A DNA stretch of 64,000 bases, taken from assembly GCA_021234155.1 (NCBI GenBank), contig JAJEKV010000040.1, positions 2,893,799 to 2,957,798 on the forward strand. Reading direction: 5' to 3'. Both the position numbers and the translations under genes were made by a program. Below, piece by piece: positions 37,599-51,759 of the stretch. Position 1 is the stretch's first letter; every line of letters begins with the position of its first letter. The notes under the pieces are model-generated. The model was not told the origin of the DNA. It worked only from the letters and a program-made list of their open reading frames with translations, and did not search any database. The DNA comes from Isoetes taiwanensis. Its lineage: Eukaryota; Streptophyta; Lycopodiopsida; Isoetales; Isoetaceae.

Positions 37599-40387
37599 GC
37601 ACCTTATAGGTAGCATACATGATACTGTTCCTAATGAAGCACTATGTTGCAAAAAGTTTGACTCTCAAAGCTTAGGGGACTGAGAAGGATGCAAAAGAAA
37701 AATGAAGGTTATAGACCAGCTTGGCCTATATGTGATGGAAGGCTTGAAAGAGCAGGAAGATTTAGAAAAGTTTCAAAGGACTCTAGCTTATGCCATGGAG
37801 AATGGAGTAGTTGATGTTCAGGCTGATGGAGGCCCATTATTTTCAGCATCAATCCCGACAGTGGGAGACCATCTTCTGTGAGTAGCTTTAACTATCATTA
37901 TTAGCAAAAATATTGTTAAATCTGTTGTGGGCCAAGGCATATTGTCCTAATCCAAATTTTCAATTTCATCAGAACTTAGAGGTTCTTCTTCATAAACCTC
38001 ATAATCTAAAAATAAAAAGTTGTGACATCATCTGATCATGTTAACATTGATATTTTTTATGATTAATTTTTATACATGTCCAAATGATGATTGTGACCTA
38101 ATCAGCTAGAGTGAGAAGCTGTGCACATTTTATGGATTTTGGTGGCATGCACATAATGGTCCTGCAAGCTTATGTCTTTGTTATGACATTTTTTTGGCTA
38201 TGTGTAGAAGAGGAGAGTCTGAAGACGTCATGGGGATTTTCTTGAGCAAGCATCTATACTTATTGGGATGGTCTGTAGCTTGTCGGATGATAGTTCCAAA
38301 TGATGTAGGTTTGCCTGATGCTTCTAGTTCTAAGTACATTGTACCATCTTTTGATGCTGAAAAATCTGGGTTTAATAAACAATAACAACTGATCCTTAAC
38401 ATGTTATTCTCAGGAGAAAAACATTTCAGTCACACATGGAACCATGACTACCCATTTTCTTGCTAGTGATTGTGTTTTTTATACTCATGGTCTATACCAT
38501 TGGGATGGTCTGTGAATTGTCGGATGATAGTTCCAAATGATGTAGGTTTGCCTGATGCTTCTAGTTCTTATACATTGTACTATCTTTTGATGCTGAAAGA
38601 TCTGGGTTTAACAAACTATAACAACTCGATCTGAACATGTTCTTTTCAGGAGAAAACATTCCAGTCACACATGGAACCATGACTACCCCATTTTCTTTTG
38701 CTCGTGATTGTGTTTTTATTAGATGCTACTTTAGACCAGTCTGTTGGAGTGATTATGTTTGTAAATGCAGATTGATGCAATATGTGAAGAAGTGGAACGG
38801 AAATCAAGTACTAGTGACATTGTGGAGTCATTTGTTTATTCACCTTAGATTGTTTGTTGTTGAATACTGCTATAAAAGCACTGTGTCGGCATATGGTTAG
38901 TTCTTTTATTAAAGCTCATTTGCCTACGCTCATTAGTTTACAACTTTTGCCTGATGGCCATGAGCATAAAGTGCAAAAAAGAATGGCAGGTTGTTGTTAC
39001 TGGTGGGTGGGACCATTTCATTGTGACTTGACGATGGCAGGGATTGCAAAGGCTTTTGGTGTCCGGCCTGGTGAGATTCATAAGTTCAGACCCTTGATAG
39101 TAACTTAGAAACCAGAAGACTGGTTTTGAACTTCTATTTTTTCCTAATTGCACTTTCTTTTTCTGCTCTTCTTCTTAAAGGTTTCTGATGAAGAGTTTGA
39201 GGAGTACCTTTCAGAGCAAATTAGGCATTCCTTGCACAGGCGATGGGAATGAGGTTGGTTCATACCTATGAGTTTATTTTATTTTACCCTTCATCTGTAA
39301 GTACTGTATGCATTCCAGATGGCAAACTACCAGAAGGTATTGCTCAATTACTGCACCGTAGAGACCTGAATTTTCCTGTGGTAATTCCAACTTTATTTCC
39401 TTCAGTAGTTGTGTATCTGTTTGAATTACTTTTGTTATGATTAAGGTTTGCTTCCTGTGGCAGATAAAATGTAGAACGTGTTTGTCTTACCTGGGCCTAC
39501 AATGAAGGATCTAGAAGCGCAATGCCAATGTCTGGTTGACTCAAGCAAACAAGGAGATTTGTTACATGTGCAAGAGCCCCTTTACTCAGATCAGATTGCA
39601 AATACATCGCCTAGAAGTAAAAGGCTTGGCGCTTTTTGAGTAGAATTTGTATATTTTAAAATGCAGTAGTTGAGTCTGTAAACTGAACAATTTTTTCCTT
39701 TTGTGTTGCTTATGCATTTAGATATGCAACTAAAGCAGGTTTACAATTGGCATTAATGCATGGGAGAAACTTAGGCAAACAATTGTATATGATATTCTTG
39801 GTTGGCTTGCATGCTTAGGTGTGGCGTGTAGCAGGCCTCTGGGGGTAATTGCTGCCGACTATCCAGATCTTACATTTGGTAAGATTCCATTTCTGGTGGT
39901 TTTTCTTGTTTCCATCATCATACTATGGAAGTAGCATGAAAGGATCTAGGGTTACATTTACATCTCTGCTTAGAAGAGCAGAAATAGTGGCTATATTATT
40001 CCACCAATCATGTTTTAGGATTAACCTCAAAGGAGTTCTTTTTTAGTCTGTTTATTCTAAGAGGGGCTGATAGAACACAGGAAACTGTTCTACTTAATTG
40101 CTCATTTCCAAGGATGATACCATTCAAAAGATTTAATTACAGATTGCATGGTTCGTTTTTCCCAACAGGTTGTTACCGCTGCTTAAAAAGCAGAGGACTT
40201 AAAAGATCGGTTGATTTTTAAGCATCATTGGAAAGGTTTGTCGAGGAGACAATTTATGCTTTTAAGAGAGTGATAGATTGAATGTAAATGAGTCGTATTG
40301 GGTGTTACAGAATGCAGTTCGGGTGAAGTCTGCAGCTTGTAGGTTAAAGGAGGCTCTTGCTGCAGAAGAGCCTTTGAGCTGATATAG
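37599..40387 (+). pseudogene. FAD synthetase-like gene, 3' part (exons 7-16), second copy
   Basis: This corresponds to 8190-10971. The first six exons are absent because the block begins at the N gap inside intron 6. Several single-base differences break the frame. Exon 7 has an extra A in CAAAAAGTTT and runs into a TGA. Exon 13 has lost a G in ATAAAATGTAGAACG and gained a C in GAGCCCC. Exon 15 has an extra A. Exon 16 has lost a T in GAGCCTTTGAG. These are all homopolymer changes, so sequence error is the likely cause. Confidence 0.85.
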
Positions 40388-41251
40388 ATTCCATAAGAGG
40401 ATCCATTGTATTTGCAGTACTTGTCATTGAATATAAATATTGATTACTACCTTACATAGTTGTGTGACAATAGTCGTTATTTATTTAAACTGTCTTCCCA
40501 AGGAAGAACTGTTAGTACTATGCTGATGTGTATTAGAACTGTTAGAACTATGCTGACATGTATGATGACATCACACTGCTGAATCACCATTTGTTGTTGA
40601 CATGTTATTCTTATATGACCCATAGTCACGCTGCTTCACTAGTTAGAGCCTTTTATTTGTTTTTTAAAGACGAAAGACAATTTATATTAATAGAAAACAA
40701 GATGCTAACGCATCTATGGGTTGCCCGTTGGAAAACCTGCAAGTGGCAAGAATTGATGTTATGTATGACTTTTTATTCGTTGTAATACGTGCTTGATGGC
40801 ACTATATAGATCACAACAAGGCATGAAAGGTCAACAAAAATATGGCCCTGATACATAAAACATGCAATTGTTATAAAACACGTATAGAAACATTATCATT
40901 TCAGATGATCGAGGTAGCCTAGCCCACCTCGCTTTGAAAGATATCTAAAGACAACAATAGGAATTTCGATACGGTAATTTAAGACCGTAGACCATATTTC
41001 TAAAACATTTAAATGGGTTTTTATTAATTCTAAATATGACGCTTATATATATCTCCTTTTTATTACCATTATATGACATCTACACATACCATGACACTGG
41101 AAAAGATATCTCATGTGAGATGATGTTAATGATATCTTATGTGAGATGGTGTTAATCACATGCCTTTAATTTGACATTTTTCTGTCTTTGATTTTGTCTT
41201 CTATTGAATAGTATTTGTGAATTGTTGGATGTAATGACTAGAAGTTAAAAG

Positions 41252-41491
41252 TTGATGTCGCAATATGAAGCCATAGAGAAGAATGCTACAAGCAAGATTA
41301 TTGGAACTAGTAGCAACGAGAGAGAGCCTAAATACAATATAGCCATGGCAAAAATGTGGGTTTTTCAAATTATATTCTTGGTCATTTCCTTTTCAAGTGG
41401 AGCTTGTGGCAATGGCCATCTTCTTGGAACCCCTCATGGATGTGTTTTAAATGCTAGACTTTGTAGGTGGATAATGGATGTACTTGAGTAG
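41252..41491 (+). CDS. small ORF with signal-peptide-like segment, second copy
   Basis: This is the same 79-codon frame as 11849-12088, with one residue different near the C-terminus. It is unrecognised. A hydrophobic stretch WVFQIIFLVISF follows the internal methionine. Confidence 0.2.
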   Translation: MMSQYEAIEKNATSKIIGTSSNEREPKYNIAMAKMWVFQIIFLVISFSSGACGNGHLLGTPHGCVLNARLCRWIMDVLE

Positions 41492-43288
41492 ACTTAGATT
41501 ATAAAGATGAGCATTCATGGGCTCTATGTGCAAATTTGCAAACCATTTTTGAATATTGAATATGGATGTTTTTATTGGGCTAATGGAATAGTTCGTTGTG
41601 CTTGGCATTGTAATTATTTTTTGTCGTATATTCCCTAGTGGAATTAGACAACGTAAATATCTAATGGCCCATTAATTTTTACTACTATTTCAAAGGGTAA
41701 TGGTTCTAATAACCATCAATGGAAAAAGTGAGCACGCCTAATTCCCTAGTGGAGTTCAACAATGTAAATATCTAAGGGACGCCACATGTAACGCCTCCTA
41801 CGCCCCCCAATGTGAACGCCTCCCAAGAAGAATTTGGGGGCGTTCACATGCTGGACATCACCATGGCTGAATTCGGAACTTCAAGATCACCGGTTTTTGC
41901 TACTCCATCACTGTTTTTGTGCCACCGAACTTCAAGATCGCTTCAAGATTTTACCTATTGCTGCAGTGAAGACCGAAAATGACCGAAACGGAGGTCAAGA
42001 CGCCCAACGCCGGCCGCGGTCGGTGGTCGTGAACCGGCCGAGCGCTTTGACGTCCAACGGTTTGGACGCTGAGCCTTCCTAAGAAAAACATGAACATGTG
42101 AATACTTTTCAAGACATATATAACTATACATCAACGTGATATAGGAACACGTGTTCGATCCAAAGAACGCCGTAACGCTTTGGTTTCCTTAATGCCAGAA
42201 TGGGTCGAGCGATAAAAAAAAAGGGAAAAAAATGAATCAAGAGCGTATGCCTCGGTTCCGATTCTAAAAATCTCTCGAAATTTGGCCCGACCTCCTAATC
42301 CGCCTAATCCACCGGCTCGGATCCTTGGCCCGAGCTTCGTCTGAGCTTGTCGCCTATATACGATCCAAAACGGTTCCATTCATGGTCACGGAGAGCTAGG
42401 ATGAATTCTTCTTCTCTTTGGCTCTAAGTCTTGAGGTGAAGATTTGCAGCCTTTGTGGGCTTAAACTAAACGGGTGGTGCGGATTCCAAGCTTCTGAGGG
42501 AGAAAAATAATCTAGAAATCTTTGCTTCTTGCCAAATCCGAGATTAGGATCGCCTAAATGCGGATTTAGGCATAAGAAATCGATCGAATTGAAGGGGCTA
42601 TAGTAGAGCGCAAATGAACAAAGAATTTATTTTCGAAATAATTGAAGAGAAGGGGGCTTAATGGACGTGAGAAAATGCTCTACTTAAGCATAAAATTTGG
42701 TAATGGCTAAGCTAAGCTGTAGCGTAGCTCTTGCAAAAGAAACTTGCTGGCATCAGAATCGGACCAAATTTTGCCTCCACCAACCTGTAAGGATTATATG
42801 GCATCAGCCCACCTCCGGCATGGTCCCCCCGCCATAGCTCAGACCTCCATCCAAAGTTTTTCTGCTCTAAAAGGCATGAACCCTTCCATTTTTGAGTCTT
42901 TAGATTGCCGGATCTTTCTACCCGTTATGATTTTTTTTTTTCCATTCATCTCCGACGGTTTTGCCTGGCTGTGTAGTTGCTGCTAGATTTCTGGATTGGA
43001 CTTGGCCATATGAAGGATTTGGGCCGCATAGGTCTGTTTCGAGCTTGCTTGTGCCTCCTTAACTGTACTTAAGTTCTTTCCATTTTCGAATTGTTAAGGA
43101 CTATTGTTTTCGGATCTTTCGTGACACAACCGACATTGGCGGCGACTGCCGCCGCGACAAATTCTTGTACTCTTTAATGTTAATAGAAGAATGTGGTGCT
43201 TTGACTAGGAATTGACAGACATGAGGGTTGACCTGGTTTGAGGAATCTAATGGAATCTTAAGGGGACATTAGGAAATCTAGGGGCATC

Positions 43289-43494
43289 CAGGGTTCGAAA
43301 TTAGAATTTGCCCTAACCATTAAAAATGCCTGCTTACATTTAAGGCTGGCGGAAATACATGAAATTATAGTGTACTTTCCCAGAAATCCTTAGAAATTTC
43401 TCCAAAAATAGTCTGAAAAAAAAATAATATTTTTGGTTATCGGAAATTTTTGAATGGCCGATTTTTATGGGTCTAACCCCCAATTTTGAACCCC
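43289..43494. mobile_element. hAT-type MITE, second copy
   Basis: This is the same element and target site as 13920-14135. GGGGCATC flanks it on the left at 43281-43288 and on the right at about 43495-43502. It is a few bases shorter than the first copy because of homopolymer differences. Confidence 0.8.
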
Positions 43495-43916
43495 GGGGCA
43501 TCTTAAGTGAATGTAGTAAGTGAATGTAGGTAAATCTTCTACGCTAAGTACGTAAGCTAAAGGATATTTAAGGGTTCTATATGCATTATTGAAGAATATT
43601 CACAAGATAATGGGGATCTAAATGGGACCTTAGTAAACATCAAGGAATCTTATAGAATCTTTAAGTAAAAGCTTCATAAAATATTGGGCAATCCAAGGAA
43701 TGTTTCGAATTGTAATGAATCTTGACGAATCAATCAAAGGATCTTGGAAAATATAAAGGAATATTGATAGAGCCTCAGAATCTAATCGAATCTTTTCGAG
43801 TCTTGGAGAATCTTTATAGGATCTTCTTTGAATGGCTCAAGCATTTGGCTTCGATTCAATTTGTACACTTCACATTGTACATACATTCAATTTTATACTC
43901 CCCAACTGAATTGTAG

Positions 43917-44115
43917 ACTCTGAAAGGTAAACAAGAACCAATGAAATGATATATATTAAAGAATGACAAAAGCATTGAATAATGCTTTAGAGTAAATTGT
44001 AGACTCTGTTTGTGTAAATTGTAAACTCTGAAAGGTAAACAAGAACCAATAGAATGATATATATTAAAGAATGACAAAAGCATTGAATAATGCTTTAGAG
44101 TAAATGCAAAATCAC
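43917..44115. repeat. 108-bp tandem repeat downstream of alpha-galactosidase, second copy
   Basis: These are the same two units as at 14560-14760, with almost no differences. Confidence 0.8.
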
Positions 44116-44184
44116 CAATAAATTTCGATTGACCATGACGCACCGTAAAATAGAGGTCACTTGGTTTATCACTTAGCCAAGTGG

Positions 44185-46814
44185 TCATAGAGGTTTGATT
44201 ATCAGCATCCTACAAGCATGGGCATTCAAGAGAGCTCCATAGCCATGGATAAAGCGTTCACGGAAGGTGGTATGCTGCAAAAAAGAAGCAAATTGGAAAA
44301 GTAATATTGGAGACTTAAAAGAAAAGGAAAGGCACTGACCAACCAAAGGTCACGAATAATAACAGGAGTTCCTTGCTTGAGACCGATATCATGCTAGTGT
44401 ACATTTATCCATGAAGGTTTGTTGTTTCTGTTCAACATCACTACAGCAATCCTACCTCCAGAGAGAGGTCCAGCCCAAACCTTGCATTCGATTCAACAAA
44501 CAGATCATATTAAGACTGGTACCACAGTCTGCAATTGCATGTAGAACATTCATCTAAAACCCCTACCTCCTGACAGAGGCAATCACCTTGCCTGCTTACT
44601 TTCCTGCCCTGCACTCCCAGGCTATCTGGTTGCATAATCAAGTCTCTGAGTTAATTAGAACAGACAATTTCATTTGTTAAAAGAACCTTGAATGCAAACA
44701 CCTTGATTCACGTCTATCACTTCTTTGTTTGCAAGTATGTCATAATAATCCTTCGTTAGATTTCTCAAATCACATCCCATGATAAGGGGCGCCTGCATTG
44801 TCCTAAGATCAAGTAGGATACATAGTGATATTACCCTATTGCAAGCAATAAAGAAACAGCAAACTAAGCAACCTTAATGAGGGCCCATAGACTGAAGTGC
44901 GACTTGTACTCTTCGATTGTCATATTGCCATTTCCAACCTCAAGCATGTCCGGATCTATTGATTAACAGAGTAATGAGTAAGAAGTTAGTGATCACAAGA
45001 ATTCCATCTAACTACATACATTTCAGGTCAATATGGTTTCAAAAAAGTAGCTTGAAATTATGTATTTATGTAAACCGCTCCACCTACTTTAGCTTGCATA
45101 ATGCCCATCTCATATTCCGACGGCATTGGTCAGCATGTCGCAAAGCCAACTAGGATGTTAATACATCAGTTTTCCTAACCCTTAAGCAAAGCAAGATATA
45201 GATTGACCTTTCCCAAATATCACTTAATGTCACTTGTTGTACTAACTATTTCCAATTTTGTCACCGTATAGCAGGATGATCATCACCCCTAGTTGTAACG
45301 CAGCATGTAAATTTCAAGATACCTTGTAAACTTTGTCACAAAGAAAAATGCACTCACCATTCACAGAGTGAAAAGAATATCTGGCCCTTCCATAGACATC
45401 AAAACATCATGCATAACTTGGTATCCGCAACCATCTGCATAATCATTTTAAATTGACTATGTATTGTCGGGAAATAAGGCGCTCAAACATCGCTTGAGGA
45501 AATACAAGTACTAACCTAGCTTCGTGTTCACCAAGTATCATTAAAGCGCTTGTCATATTTCGGGGATAATCTATTTCCCGCAGACGGAAAAAAACCTCAA
45601 CGCTTAGGATTCTATAGATCGCTTATAATATCTCTAAAATCAAGAGATCAAGAATGCAATACCCATGAAGCAAAAGTCCCGCATCTTGGAGTTCATGTGT
45701 AAGAGATCCCGGGTTGTTTTGAGCATGTTAACCACCGATGCAAAGACAAAGATTAAGATTTCATTAAGTTTTGGTTTGGAAATAAATTAAATAAGAATGT
45801 AAATATGTACCCGTGATCACCGTGAAATTCCAAGCTTTAGACCTTTGAATGAACATAATCAAGAAGAGCTCGAATCCCTCAAGGGAATGTTGACTTTCTT
45901 GGTATCAGACACCTCGCAAAAAACAATGATTTAGTATTGTTAATCAAGTTATGTTTGTTTTGTTAAGTTGATTGCTAACCGCTTGGTCGCTACTGAAGTT
46001 CGCCCAACAATCATCTCGCATTTTTAACAAATGAGTTGATAGGATGTAGATTGATAAGAGGATGTGATAAGGTTTTCAGATTTACCTATATTGATATATT
46101 TGTAGCCAAGAGCAAAAGAAGTCCAAAGGTACACCATCACCGCCAATCTATATGCATCAAGAGTTCTTCCAAACAAACGATCTTAAATTTGAATCTAAGC
46201 CTGTTTCTTTAATGATTTGCTCGTTGATGTTCCCCGCAAAATGGTTCCAAATATTCCATCTCGATAAAAATATACTTCAAAATTTTACCCAAATAACCAA
46301 ATCAGAGATAACATTTTTTCTTTTCTATTCGGACTTGTGGACACGTAAAGGAAGATCTAAAAATGCATGCATTCTCAAGTGAACAACACACATAAGTAGT
46401 TCTCTCCGAAATCGAAAATGCATCCTGGATGGTAAAACCCAAATGAGAAATATGGCTTAAGACCAAATAAAGAATTTAACGTTTGATATTGATAGCCAAT
46501 AATTTTCATCACCAATCACAAACTTCAGTTCTAAAGTACAATACAAAGACAGCCATGATCCCTACAGTTCTTATGTAAAGAAATTGGCCGAGAATCTACC
46601 CCATTTGCGGTGTTCTTCCCAATCCATTGCCCAATAAAGATGCAGAAAAGTTTCCAATCCGATGAGTTACATTTGAAAACCGACCTTGGACATTGTCGAA
46701 TCGAACAAAGACTCCAATTATGAAAAAAGGAATGATAATCTGAGCTGGTGATCCATTCTCGATGAGAAAAAAAAAAAAACAAACAGGGAAATCTAAGAAG
46801 GCACAACTCCACAC
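44185..46814 (-). CDS. alpha-galactosidase (GH27), second copy, frame disrupted as sequenced
   Basis: This is the same gene as 14835-17440. Exon 1 (46814-46600) is open here and ends [11 protein letters not shown] at a GTAG donor, after a hydrophobic CFFFFLIEN leader; no ATG is visible at its start. The second exon reads close to [19 protein letters not shown]. The exon with GCGCCCCTTATCATGGGATG gives [14 protein letters not shown], cleaner than in the first copy. Other exons carry different small errors, for example where DDCW, the CSKQPGS segment and the GDDHPAIW segment lie. Damage at complementary positions in the two copies argues for one real, probably intact gene read twice with errors. 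Confidence 0.85.
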
Positions 46815-47792
46815 TGAAAGGACGATTTGGCCTTTTTAATTATTTAACAAGCTTTTCGTGGTGGATTCGACTTTTCCACTTTTGTTTCAGAACTCTAGAT
46901 TTTTTTTTTATTTTTAGATGGATTAAAATCTCAATTACTATATATCTTCCTATATATAAGATTACTAGCTACCGAATAGTGCAACTTTTACAGCATGGGC
47001 ACCGAATTTTATTGCGAATGGAATCTATTTGGCCTGTTCCCGTGTTTGAACAGCAAGTTCTTCCCAGATTTGTTATTGGGTTCCTAATTAGTGTTTCTAG
47101 AGGTTCGTAGATCAAGATTTCTGATCGATTTCTAGCTCGGAAGGGCAAATTGTTGCCAGATTTACTGTTGGGTCCTTGAGTTTTGATTGGAAATAGAATT
47201 AGATTGAGAGATTTGATCAGTTTGAAGCTCGAAACAGCAAAACCGTGCCGGAATGCATTATTACAAAGACTACTACATTATTATTGGGCGAAACGAAATT
47301 TGACAAATCTGTCGATGGCTTCAAACCCAGATATGATCAATCCATTCCGGCAGATGCATCCGTTCTTTGTAGATGTAATCCTCCGGCCCATCTCAGAATA
47401 TGTTTGAAGGAAAAATTTTGGCGGGCCTTATGTATCTGCGAAATCTAAGAAACGTGAAGCCGCTACGCAAGAAGGACTAAATTGCGGACTGAATCTGCTC
47501 ATTATCCTTTTAGAAAAACCCTTTTGCCTCTCATCCTCTTAGAAAAAACCTCTATTTCTCTGCTTGGTGGGCAGATCCATTCATCAGAGGAATTTATTGC
47601 AACAAAAGGCGGTGGATCTGCGGAGAAGAAGCGCAGAGCAGAGGTCTTTTGTGCCGATTTATTCGTGACACCGGCCACCGTGTTTGGATTCTTTTGCTTA
47701 TGTGGCAATGACAAGTGCCGCATGAAACCGCCTCCTTGAATCGATGTTGGTGAGCCACCCGCTTATCTGTGCTCACATCTTTATCGATGTGA

Positions 47793-47888
47793 TGTGGAAT
47801 GGGAAGGAGTGGATTCCGTAGCGAGGCGCTGGCTACCCAGCAGCCGGCTCGCCTCGCTACACCGGAATCCACGACTACCCATTCCACA
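47793..47888. repeat. GC-rich hairpin, second copy
   Basis: Outer arms are GTGGAATGGG and CCCATTCCAC, and inner arms include GTAGCGAGGCG and CGCCTCGCTAC. It corresponds to 18442-18539. Each copy has mismatches in a different arm segment, so the combined structure is better paired than either copy alone. Confidence 0.75.
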
Positions 47889-48502
47889 ACGCCAAGGTAA
47901 GAAAAAAATTTTGATTCTTCGCCTTTGGCTATGGCGAGTTTAGGGCTATGGCGGCTTGGAGTTTATGGTTTGGAGTTTATGGCGAGTTTTGGCTATGGCG
48001 AAGTTTATGGCTTGAGTTCACGAGATCCGCTATGGCTGCACCGCCGACATCCCGGAGAGCTCTCGCGCTTTCCCGCCAAGAAAGCAAAAGGTATGGCTTC
48101 AAAATCACCGAGCTCGCTATGGCTATGGCTTGAGCTCCGCCTGCTTGGCGCCTTCCCTCGACCAGAGAGGTAAAACAGAGGTCACCGTTGTAACAAAGTT
48201 AGCCAAGAATGCTACATCGATTTTCCATTCTTGATTAGAATGGTTGCAACGTGGCAAGATATCATTGGCCAAAAAACAAGAATCAACACCAACTTACCTT
48301 GACGTTATTTAAACCATTCAAAGCTAAATTAGTCTTTAAGGGAAGATGTGCCTATACATATCACCTCTTAACCATTAAAACTTATCGTTTAGGATATATG
48401 CAAGCTCACATCAATGGCCTGTGAAATAATTTTCTATTTACTTCCTTTTCTTTTGAGACACAACGTAATTCCACCTTTGTGCTTACAATTTAACGTCTCT
48501 TA

Positions 48503-48543
<41 letters not shown>

Positions 48544-49603
48544 AGACACAATATGATCCCACCTTCCTCAATACTGAACGCATGTGGAACTTTTATACGT
48601 TGTTACATAGCTCTCTAGCACAAACATCTGCCCATCCATTGGTGACCCATTTTGAACAACATATAGGTTTGGTGCCTTAGCTATGATGTTATCACTGCTT
48701 CAAGAATTTCATAAACTTAAGGAGTCTTTCATGGGTAAGTGGATGAATTAATACAATTATGATAAGAATTTGTTGACCGTATAACATTCATTTGCCAAAT
48801 TCAAACAGGTTATAACTTTCAAGTCACATGTGTGGTTTGACTGCCTGCAAAAACACCATCTTAGTCAGACACAAACCGAGAAAGCCGTAACCGATAACGC
48901 TTATACGTGCAAAAAATGTTCATGTGGTTTGTTATTATTCGTAAGATTGTCCATATATGCAGAACCCAACAAAAGAATACGCCTTTAAAAACATAAGAAT
49001 TCCCAAACTTGCAATATTAACATCTCAAAGGAGATTTTTTCTAGGTTCATCTTCCCCAAGGTCGAGGACCAAATTGTAAGCCCCCTTTAAAACTTCTATT
49101 CAACATTGATATGGCCTTTTACTCAAGTCACATTTGAGTTCGACTACCAGGATTGTACAGGGCCCAGGCTCCGCCTGCCTTCACTCTTTACTGATTGGGT
49201 TGCCAGACTGCTGTCCCACTGCCTATTCCGCTGGGTTCCAGTACTCGATGGTGACACACCCGATTTACAGGTGGTCACCTTTTCTCAACGGTTTAAATAA
49301 GTTATTTTTTAAATGTCTCAACATATTTTTACACATGGTATAAAATATATTCTTGCTTCTAATCCCTTAGACCTATTTATGAATGCCCTTACGCTTTCTC
49401 CTGCCCTAGCACCTCCTAACCTAAGGAATCTCTCCATATACATGAGGGACATTGCAAATTGTTTTCTAGAGCTTAGATTTGTTCACATTCAAAAAGTAAG
49501 CTGACACTATATCTAATGCATATCTACTATGTCCTAGAGAGTTCATTTGGTCCGATAGAGAAAGCATCAGGGCATGAAAGAGGTGTTGTATATCTAAATA
49601 GTG

Positions 49604-51759
49604 TTTTTTTTTTTTTTGAAGGATCAGGTTAACTAATATTAATTCAGAGAAATACAAGAAGAGCGGTATTAGGGTACTCCTGCCCACACCAGGGCAAGGA
49701 CCCACCTAATAAGTGTACCTATCTACAACTCATGCCACAAATCTCCCCAGAGTGTCTACAATGTGGAGGGTTCTTTCCCAGACCGCTGCCTTGACCTGCT
49801 CTTTCCGAGGGGATGCCAGATACGATAGATATAACTTGTACCTCAGCTGCGGGACCAAAGCCTGAGGCTGCATCTCTGCATTCCTGAACACCTTCATCGC
49901 CGCCGCCTGCGTGATGAGCCACAAATAACCGTGCTTTACACGTATGAAAGGCCAGACTCAAGCCGGGACCACCTACTAGGGTACACCCCAAAAGGACCTC
50001 TTGATCATGAGTGAGGTATGAAAGAGGCGGCCAACCCATGCCATGCCTACCGGATATCCGAACAGAGAAACATGCAAGGTTCCAAGGTCTCCACAATGTA
50101 CCTACCACACATGGGACATAAGTCGCCGATCCGGTTGATCCCCAACCCATGTTCACCCTCGTGAGAACGGGGCACACCGCCACAAAGAATACCCGGTCTT
50201 GGGGCTTAGATTGGGTTCCACACCCACCTCCGCATAACGCCCCCACTCATCCCCGTGCACCAAGACTCCATCCATCCCAGGGAGGCAACCCATCTTGAAC
50301 CGCCGTAAGCTCATAACAGACCTCACAAACTTTGAGGGATCCACTTTCGGGGTGGCACTTCCACACACGCCCCGATGCCCGTGGGGGTGCAATGGTAGAG
50401 CATTAGCCACCCGCGGCTGCATAGTACGATCCCGCCCTCGGCCGAAATCTATAACGAAAACAATTGCCGGTGCTAGCTGCCCATCCATATACCAATCCGC
50501 CACCGTCAAAACCCCCACATCGCGCCCATCCGCTACTGGACTCGGGATCAACAGAGGCCGCCAGAACCCGCGTGCGCGTGGTCCAAGGGGATCCATCACC
50601 ACGGGCGCCCCAATCAACGCACCTGGATGGCATCAAGTGCAAACAATGGACGGACCTGCCCCCCGTGCTCGCAGAGCCCCTTCAAAACGGCGAGGCATGA
50701 GCATACTGGCCCGATATCCACAAACAACGCCCAAGGGAGCCGCAAGGCACAGTACGGCTTGTGAAAAACTATGGAATGAGACAACATCGGTGAAGCAAGA
50801 CCATGCCCGGGAGTCGAAAGCCTCTCAAGAATAGCAAAACAAACTTAGACAGAGGACCTTGCCATGCAAAATGACGGATCAAAAAAGCCGAGTCCACCAA
50901 GAGCCTTAGGGACGGACGCACTTCCACCGTGCCACCTTTCACTACCGCCTCCTCATTGCCTCCCCACACAAAGTTACTTAACCATAGCAGAGATTTCCCG
51001 TGACCTTACTTTCAAAGCCAGGATGATAGAGGCCATATAAATATGAGTCGAAAGCAAAGGACTTATTCACATCAGGACTCCCCACCATGGACAGCTTCCC
51101 CCCTTTCCACCAATTGAGATGCCGACGCAAATTAAACCGTATGTCTTCCCACACCAGGTCGGAGATATCAATGCCAAACGGAATGCCCAAAAGCCTAGAG
51201 CATGTGCCTCAAGGGTCGCTTCGCCATGGGAATTGGGACACCACCGCCGCATGGGCTCACCACGGCCCCAAAGTCATCGCAGCACTTCGACCAATTCATA
51301 AGGCGCCCGAAGCAAGGGAAAATGTGTCCGCCAGCCTCTCCTTCAGATTCAACAGATTCCTCCATCCTCCAAGCAGAAGAGATGAATCGTCAAGATATCA
51401 CTCCCACCGCCGCGATCCATCTGCCATCCTCAGTCCCTCCACCACACCAGCCTCCACTGCAAAAGTCAACAACTGCGAGAGGGCCTCCGCTACAATGGTG
51501 AAGAGGAAGGGCGCCAGAGGGCATCCCTGACGAACTCCACGCCCCACCCCAAAGATCGGAGAGGACTCACCGTGACACGTGAGGGTCGCTCAAGGACACT
51601 AGAAGTTTCATAACCACCGCCAGCTTCCCCCCCACATCCAAAAGCCAACATCATCTTTTTTTCAAGAACGCCCACCGTGACACTATCATAGGCCTTTAAA
51701 TCCAATCCGGCTTCAAATACACAATCACACCGGTTTTACGCGTGCCCAAAAATGCCCTC
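49604..51759 (-). mobile_element. 5'-truncated antisense LINE, second copy
   Basis: This is the same insertion as 20276-22416, with T14 at 49604-49617 and AAATAGTG direct repeats on both sides (49596-49603 and 51760-51767). Minus-strand RT pieces are more readable here: DLKAYDSV near 51700, FGVGRGVRQGCPLAPFLF near 51540, YLDDSSLLLGG near 51390, LGIPFGIDI near 51185 and RRHLNWWKGGKLSMVG near 51090. Confidence 0.85.

Noticed and set aside
50295-50834. 179-codon plus-strand open frame
   Set aside because: It is the antisense shadow of LINE ORF2. The minus strand carries the recognisable RT and zinc-binding motifs.
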